From NCBI GenBank assembly GCA_036785325.1, contig JAXIVH010000016.1, forward strand, positions 5,403,569-5,467,568: a stretch of 64,000 nt of DNA, written 5' to 3'. The notes beneath the pieces are model-generated. The model saw only the letters and a program-made list of their open reading frames with translations, was not told the DNA's origin and searched no databases. The position numbers and the translations under genes are program-made. Source of the stretch: Urophycis tenuis (taxonomy: Eukaryota; Chordata; Actinopteri; Gadiformes; Phycidae). How positions within the stretch are numbered: the stretch's first letter is position 1; each line of letters opens with the position of its first letter. Below are positions 58,001-64,000 of this stretch, piece by piece.

Positions 58001-60988
58001 CCGGAGCTCCCCGAGGTCATCGCCATGCTGAACTACCGGCTGGACCCCGTCAAGACCAACGCCGCTGCCTACCTCCAGCACCTCACCTTCAAGAACGACA
58101 AGGTGCACATAGCACGCACGCACGCACACGCACGCACGCACGCACGCACACAAACACGCATGCATGCACACAAACACGCATACACACACACAAACACCCA
58201 TACATATACACACACACGCACACACAGGGGCGCACACACACACACACAGGGGCGCACGCACACACACACAAACACCCATACACACACACACAGGGGCGCA
58301 CGCGCGCACACGCACACACACAGGGGCACACACACACACGCACAAACACACACACACACAAACACGCATACACACACACACGACACACACACACACGCAC
58401 ACACAAACACGCATACACACACACATACGCACAGACGGGTGCACGCACACATACACACAAACACCCATACACACACACACACACACACACACCCACACGC
58501 ATACACACACAAACACGCATACACACACACACACACACACACACAGGGGCACACACACACAAGGGCACACTTCCTCAAACACATTGGAACTCTGCCCATT
58601 TAAGAACGACAGTCATCAGAAGTTGTGTAACTGACTGACACTCCCAAGCCTCTGCTGAACCTGAAAGGGGGGGGGGGAGGGTGGAGACGAGGCGTTCTCG
58701 GGGCGCCGGGCGGAGACTGACGCTGCGCCCGCCCTCCTGCTGCAGGTCAAGTCGGACGTGCGGCGGCTGAAGGGCATCCCGGCCCTGGTGTCCATGCTGG
58801 ACCACCCCAAGAAGGAGGTGCACCACTCGGCCTGCGGTGCCCTGAAGAACATCTCGTTCGGCCGCGACGCCGACAACAAGATCGCCATCAAGAACTGCGA
58901 CGGCGTGACGGGCCTGGTCCGGCTGCTGAGGAAGACCCACGAGCAGGACCTCACCGACACCATCACGGGTAAACCGCACGCACGCCACGTCTGTGTCGGG
59001 CCAGGAGGACCGCGCCGGGACGACACGCCTCGTCGACCAGGAAGGGGGTTTGTTTGATTCTCACGCTCCCCTCGCTCCTCTCGCTCCTGGCCAGGCACGC
59101 TGTGGAACCTGTCGTCCCACGACGGGGTGAAGATGGAGATCGTGGACCACGCGCTGCACGCCCTGGCCGACGAGGTGATGGTGCCGCGCTCGGGCTGGGA
59201 GCGGGCCGGTGGCGCCGCCGAGGAGAACTGCAAGCCCCGCCACCTGGAGTGGGAGACGTCCCTCACCAACACGGCCGGCTGCCTCCGGTACGCAGGCCCC
59301 GGGGGGAGGGAGGGAGGGAGGGAGGGAGGGAGGGAGGGAGGGGGAGACGATGAGTGGTTTGTGGTGTGCGGTGAGGAGACTGTTTTGTTTGTGTTATTTG
59401 TTTTTAACTCCTCCCCCCCCCCCCCCCCCCCCTCCTTCAGGAATGTGAGTTCAGAGCGCAGCGAGGCCAGGAGGAAGCTGAGGGAGTGCACAGGCCTGGT
59501 GGACTCCCTCATGTACATCGTCCAGTCGCAAGTCAACCGCAAGGACGTGGACAACAAGGTATACCCTCAGCCCACGTCACGGAGGTGACCCTTTGACCTT
59601 CACACGCGCGCGGCAGGTCTTGTTTCTGTCCTCCTGACTGACCCCCCCCCCCCCCCCACCCCGTCCTGCTCCTGTCCCGTCAGCTGGTGGAGAACAGTGT
59701 GTGTCTGCTGAGGAACCTGTCCTATCACGTCCACCGCGAGATCCCCGGCTGCGAGCGGTTTGCCGAGGCCACGCCCCTAAACCAGGGCCCCGCCCCCCAG
59801 AAGGGCGGCTGCTTCGGCTCGAAGAAGGGCAAAGGTCAGTGTCGGGCGGTCGTGGCGGTGGCGGATGCCTGGGGTGTGCGGGTGTTGTTTCCCAGAGGTG
59901 AACCCCCTGCTGCGCTGGGCTCACTGTTGGCAGGGGGGCACCTGTTGCTGTGTTTTTCTTCTCACGGTCTTACTCTCCTTTTCTGTTTTTTATCCTCCTC
60001 TCCTTTCTCTGGCTTTCTCCCTTTTACCTCTCCCTCCCCCTCTCCTCCTCCCCCTGCGGGCTTACTTGGGCTTTGTTTAGAGGAGTGGTTTTCCAAAGGT
60101 AAGCGTCCCGGTCCTGCACTCGGCCTGCGCTCCTGTTCCCGGTCGATCCATTGACCCCCAGACCCTCCCATCCAGTATCCCCCCCACAGTGCACTAACAT
60201 GTCCATGCATCACCACGACAACAACATGTTTGCAATGCCATTCCGCAAAACACACGCCTGCATGCATGCATGACCCAGCGCCCGCCTGCACGGCCCTCCT
60301 GACATCTCACCTGCAGTAGTGGGGGGCCCGCGGACCCCCCTGTCTCCCTCCACCCCACATCATCACCTCCACCCGGTCCCTAGCCCTCTCATAGGCTTCC
60401 TCCAAACTCAACCCGTCTCCCCCCTCCCTCTCTCTCCCCCCCCCCCCCACAGGAAAGAAGGACGACAACGACGACGGCAGCAGTGACCAGGTGGACATTC
60501 CCAGAAGGACCACCCCCGCCAAAGGTAGGCCCCGCCCCCCCCACCCCCCCTCCCTGGTCAGCCTGCTTCAGAAGCACCGCAGTCCCAGACCGGATGATTC
60601 CGGCTCCTCGGTGTGTCATTATGTATTCATCGACCAGCAGAGCTGTGTGTGTGAGTGAGACGTGCAGTCTGTCCTACTTAAGGCAGTCGATGCGTTTCCC
60701 ACCGCGGCGCCGGTCGATTGCGCTGCCGGTAAAGCCTGCCGCAGCTTCGCTCCTCGCTCCTCCGAGAAGGCTTCTCCGTTGTGACCGTGCTCCTCCTCCT
60801 CCTCCTCCTCCCCCCAGGCTACGAGCTGCTGTACCAGCCCGAGGTGGTGCGGCTCTACACCTCCCTGCTCCGGGAGAGCCAGAACGCCTCGGTGCTGGAG
60901 GCGGCTGCCGGCGCCATCCAGAACCTGTGTGCCGGCCGGTGGACCGTAAGTTTCCAGGCGGAGACGCGGACCCCTGGTGTCATCCGCC

Positions 60989-61077
<89 letters not shown>

Positions 61078-61216
61078 GACACACACACACACACCACACA
61101 CACACACACACCACACGCACGCACGCACGCACACACCCCACACACACACACCCCACACACCACACATCACACACACACCACACACACCACACACACACCC
61201 CACACACACACACACA

Positions 61217-61247
<31 letters not shown>

Positions 61248-61305
61248 CACCACACACACACACACACACACACCACACACACACACACACCACACACAAG
61301 ACACA

Positions 61306-61359
<54 letters not shown>

Positions 61360-63792
61360 CCACACCACACACCCCACACACACACACACACACCCCATAC
61401 ACACAAACCTGCGGCGACGCTAAAGCAATGTTTTCTTTTAGTTTGTATGTCCACATCGTAGTGCTTACTTTTATTTATACTGCAGGACCAAATCTTTCCT
61501 TTTGGTTCCGAGTGAAACGGTAACAGATTTCAGATTTCCTAACGTGACCTCTGACCCCCTCAGTACGGCCGCTACATCAGGGCCACCGTGCGCCTGGAGA
61601 AGGGTCTGCCCATGATGGCCGAGCTGCTGGCCCACGGCAACGACCGCGTGGTGCGGGCCATGTCCGGGGCGCTGAGGAACCTGGCCATAGACAACCGCAA
61701 CAAGGAGCTCCTGGGTAAGGACTGCAGGGGGCGCTGTTGAGCGGCGACGTGGGTTTGTGAGCGGGGAAATTACAGATTTATTTAGCTCATGGGGCGGCAG
61801 TAGGTAGAGCGGGTGGTCCACTAACCGGAGGGTCGGCGGTTCGATCCCCCACCTCCAACTGTCCACCTGTCGAACCCCACAAATGTACTGATTGTAAGTC
61901 GCTTTAGGCCTCTGCTGAACGCCCTCAATGTGAATGTGCGCGGTGACTGACCCCGCCCTTCCGCCCCGCCCTCCCCCAGGGAAGCACGCCGTGCCCCACC
62001 TGGTGGCCGACCTGCCCGGCGGCCCCAGCCAGGGGGGGCGCGCCCTGTCGGAGGAGACGGTGGTGTCGGTGCTGAGCACGCTGGCCGAGGTGCTGGGCGG
62101 CAGCCTGGAGGCGGCCAAGACGCTGCGCACCTCGCAGGGCATCGAGAGGCTGGTGCTCATCAACAAGGACGGGTGAGGAGGGACGCGCTGTCACCGACGC
62201 ACCCGCTGGTGACCGGGGTGGCGGAGGAGTGTGTGGGGTGACTGGTGGGGGTAGATGAGTGTTTGGGGTAGCGGGGGGGCAGATGAGTGTGTGGGGTGAC
62301 TGGTGGGGGCAGATGAGTGTGTGGGGGTGACCATGGTGGCGGAGGAGTGTGTGGGGTGACTGGTGGGGGCAGATGAGTGTGTGGGGTGACTGATGGGGGT
62401 AGATGAGTGTGTGGGGGTAGATGAGTGTGTGGGGGTGACTGGTGGGGGCAGATGAGTGTGTGGGGTGACTGGTGGGGGCAGATGAGTGTGTGGGGTGACT
62501 GGTGGGGGCAGATTAGTGTGTGGGGTGACTGGGGGGGGCAGATGAGGGTGTGGGGTGACTGGTGGGGGCAGATGAGTGTTTGGGGTAGGGGGGGGGCAGA
62601 TGAGTGTGTGGGGTAGCGGGGAGGCAGTGCTGGGGGGGGTGTGTTTAGGGTGCAAAGAATGAAAAGGTTGCGTCTCAGCCGGACCGTTCCACACTTGACT
62701 GTTGAGTTCCGGGAGGGTTGGCTCTGCACCGGAGGCATGTTTTGATGTGTGTACATGCGTGTGCGTGCAGTAAGCGCTCGGAGCGGGAGGTGCGCGCGGC
62801 GGGCCAGGTGCTGCAGCAGGTCTGGGGCCACAAGGAGCTGCGGCGGCCGCTGGAGAAGGACGGCTGGAAGAAGGCGGACTTCTCCGTCAACCTCAGCGCC
62901 GCCAACGGCAACGGCGCCCGTAGCAACGGCAGCTACGACGACGGGACCCTGCAACTGCTGGACAGAGGTGTGTGTGACACCCCCACCCCCCCCAACTCCC
63001 ATACCCTCCCCCCAACTATCTCAATGCACCTCCCCGCTCATCAGGTGTCAGCTCAGGTGAAAACCCGTTTGTTAACCCGTTTGTTCAGTTAACCCCGGTG
63101 CGTTCACATTTACATTCAGGGCATTTAGGGACGCTTTTATCCAAAGCGACTTACAGAGAGTACATTTGTCACAAGAAGGTGAAACATTTCATTGCCGCTA
63201 ATACAGTAAGAAAGTCACCACAACATGTTTCAAGCATTTCAATTGCTAGGTTAACCATTATACCACATCTCTGACTTTCTCTCTCGTTTCTCGTTTCTCA
63301 TCTCACACCTTTGCGTGTGTGAGTCATGTCTGTTTGAACCTCGACGTCATGCGAGCCACACTACTAGTTATATTTGGATCTTCTTTCCATCGGCCTTCTG
63401 CAGTTCCCCCACGGTGTCTCATCGAAAGTCTAAAATTGGAAATGGGGAAAGCTGGATGTGTTTTTACTTCTGTAAACCGGAGTGAAGTGTCATGTGGTTG
63501 ACTATCACATGTGCAGCATCACTGTGACCTGTGCTGACGGTTTGGTTTTCCTGTTGCAGGGGAGAAGAGGGACATGATCCCACTGAATGACCTTGGCCCC
63601 GGTCAGTCAACTCTTCTGAGTGCCTCCTTTACACCGTTTCCTCCTTTTTAGAGCCTTTCACTTTCACTGCCGCGTCTGTTCAGTAGAGATGTATTAAACG
63701 ACCTTACTTCATGTGCGCCTACAGAAGCCTACACTACACTGGACCAGAAGGAAAGGAGACACACTCTAGAAAACACCACAGACACTTTAGTG
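51405..63792 (+). CDS. ctnnd1: p120-catenin (catenin delta-1), C-terminus beyond window
   Basis: Armadillo protein that binds the juxtamembrane tail of classical cadherins at adherens junctions, stabilising them and modulating Rho GTPases. Coding exons: 51405-51548, 55186-55254, 55781-55903, 56443-56702, 56939-57220, 57862-58102, 58746-58968, 59095-59287, 59441-59558, 59684-59834, 60081-60098, 60453-60524, 60818-60945, 61564-61714, 61980-62172, 62771-62967, 63560-63601, 63725-63792. All are GT-AG, giving 891 in-phase codons. Residues 1-35 form a coiled coil (SVREQEAQFEQLTRALEEER). A Gly/Tyr-rich regulatory region follows, with PEDDQRSLGYDDLDYGM. Armadillo repeats start at ELPEVIAML and include HPKKEVHHSACGALKNISFG, AGAIQNLCAGRW and LEKDGWKKADFSVNL. 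The motifs fit ctnnd1 better than arvcf or ctnnd2. A further exon may start at 63996. Fish carry duplicates, so which co-orthologue this is remains open. Confidence 0.93.
52838..53333. repeat. 41-bp minisatellite, about 12 units
   Basis: Each unit contains GGGCGTGGCCACGGTCAGAC, then TGATGGGTGGGACAGGGCTG and a final G. There are a few G/A changes (GTGGGAC against GTGAGAC) and one diverged unit (CTTATCC, about 53248). Confidence 0.95.
53396..53430. repeat. Perfect 15-bp inverted repeat (hairpin)
   Basis: The arms TGACCCAAAGTAGCC (53396-53410) and GGCTACTTTGGGTCA (53416-53430) are exact complements with a 5-nt loop, GACCC. Confidence 0.85.
54262..55017. mobile_element. hAT-type non-autonomous DNA transposon
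   Basis: The inverted termini are TAGGGTTGCAAA...TTTGCAACCCTA, flanked by a perfect 8-bp duplication GACACACA (54254-54261 and 55018-55025). Subterminal repeats of AATTCCC/GGGAATT type are abundant on both sides. It is 756 bp with no transposase and lies in an intron of ctnnd1. Confidence 0.88.
55509..55690 (+). mobile_element. SINE-like interspersed repeat
   Basis: Begins ACATTTTACATTTAGGGCG, then TTTATCCAAAGCGACTCACC, AGAAGGTGAAACACTTCATT and GTCACCAGAACAAGTCTCAA. It is the same family as 15603 (minus) and 63104. Confidence 0.65.
56015..56412. repeat. 23/24-bp minisatellite, about 17 units
   Basis: The unit is GGGCCTGCGTAGGCCTCCAC plus CGT, with a 24-bp variant (GTAGGGCC) and T/G changes. 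It fills most of the intron between 55903 and 56443. Confidence 0.94.
58107..58569. repeat. CA-rich compound microsatellite
   Basis: CACA, CACG and CATA units with recurrent AGGGGCACAC and AAACACCCATACACA motifs fill the intron after the exon ending at 58102. Confidence 0.93.
59307..59342. repeat. (GGGA)n microsatellite
   Basis: About nine GGGA units shortly after the exon ending at 59287. Confidence 0.9.
60081..60098 (+). CDS. ctnnd1: 18-nt microexon of ctnnd1 (p120 exon C equivalent)
   Basis: AGGAGTGGTTTTCCAAAG is bounded by TTTGTTTAG and GTAAGC. It is 18 nt long, and its flanking exons are both phase 1, so skipping keeps the frame. It encodes EEWFSK between SKKGKG and GKKDDN. In mammalian p120 the alternatively used exon C encodes six residues (DEWFSR) at the same place, separating two basic clusters of a nuclear-localisation-like motif. 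Alternative use here is inferred. Confidence 0.85.
60990..61406. repeat. CA-rich compound microsatellite
   Basis: About 415 bp of CACA with ACCACAC, CCCCACAC and GCACGC interruptions, in the intron after the exon ending at 60945. Confidence 0.95.
61791..61937 (+). mobile_element. tRNA-derived SINE
   Basis: GGCAGTAGGTAGAGCGGGTG, the B-box GCGGTTCGATCCCCCACCTC, CTGTCGAACCCCACAAATGT, and the tail TGTAAGTCGCTTTAGGCCTC. It is a shortened member of the family at 50175. Confidence 0.75.
62214..62612. repeat. 30-bp minisatellite, about 13 units
   Basis: The unit is GGGGTGACTGGTGGGGGCAG plus ATGAGTGTGT, with shortened and GTAG/GCGG variants. It lies in the intron between 62172 and 62771. Confidence 0.93.
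63104..63260 (+). mobile_element. SINE-like interspersed repeat
   Basis: ACATTTACATTCAGGGCATT, TTTATCCAAAGCGACTTACA, AGAAGGTGAAACATTTCATT and TTGCTAGGTTAACCATTA, matching 55509 and the complement of 15603. Confidence 0.65.
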
Positions 63793-64000
63793 GTGAGTCC
63801 CCACGCACCTTCACACCACCACCTGCTCTGACCACCTGTCCTCCTCGCACTTGGAAGTAAATAAGTTTTCAACTCTTTTACCGGTGCCTTAACATCCTTC
63901 TCAAACCTCTCTCGGTACGCTCGCTATTCTGTGTCCTCACACTTCTCTCCTCTCTCCCCTCCTGGTTTCTCTGTCTCTTTGTCTCCCCCTCTCAGCGAGG

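Overview
This window is from a vertebrate nuclear genome, almost certainly a ray-finned (teleost) fish. Genes are split by GT-AG introns. There are long CA/TG and TC microsatellites, tRNA-derived SINEs, fish-type LINE 3' ends, hAT elements with 8-bp target duplications, a BEL/Pao retrotransposon and a p120-catenin gene with vertebrate exon structure. All readable host genes lie on the + strand. Functional calls come from sequence recognition alone; no database search was possible.

Region 1 (1-4.6 kb) is repeat-rich. It holds a minus-strand Gypsy-like LTR/gag start cut by the window edge, a minus-strand LINE reverse-transcriptase remnant, a hAT fragment, and an LTR-like repeat split by a LINE 3' end.

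Region 2 (4.6-41 kb) is a tandem array of eight copies of one C2H2 zinc-finger gene, starting at about 4.7, 14.8, 25.2, 28.1, 31.3, 33.7, 35.8 and 38.5 kb. Each copy has a promoter block with an ETS-like CCGGAAG core. Exon 1 encodes an unnamed N-terminal helical domain, two short exons follow, and a last exon encodes a linker plus three or four C-terminal fingers. Seven copies can be spliced in frame on paper. Copy 6 is broken in its N-terminal half but keeps an open four-finger exon. The exons are much more alike than the introns and intergenic DNA, and some copies are mosaics, which points to gene conversion and unequal exchange. Copies 1 to 3 are spread apart by transposons: a gag-only retrovirus-like element with remnant LTRs (8.4-10.7 kb), a hAT element (13.2-14.0 kb), and a decayed BEL/Pao element carrying three further DNA transposons (18.2-23.8 kb). 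A solo LTR sits between copies 4 and 5, and a foldback element follows copy 8.

Region 3 (43-64 kb) is the 5' part of a delta-catenin gene, best matched to ctnnd1 (p120-catenin). Two candidate non-coding 5' exons lie near 43.1 and 44.2 kb. Eighteen coding exons run from 51,405 to 63,792 and give 891 in-phase codons, covering the N-terminal coiled coil, the regulatory region and the armadillo domain. The C-terminus lies beyond the window. An 18-nt microexon corresponds to the alternatively used exon C of mammalian p120. The introns are unusually rich in minisatellites (units of 18, 25, 41, 23 and 30 bp) and long dinucleotide runs.

The two gene groups have different roles. The zinc-finger array should encode nuclear DNA-binding proteins of unknown target. 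ctnnd1 should encode a cadherin-binding junction protein. Nothing in the sequence links them functionally.
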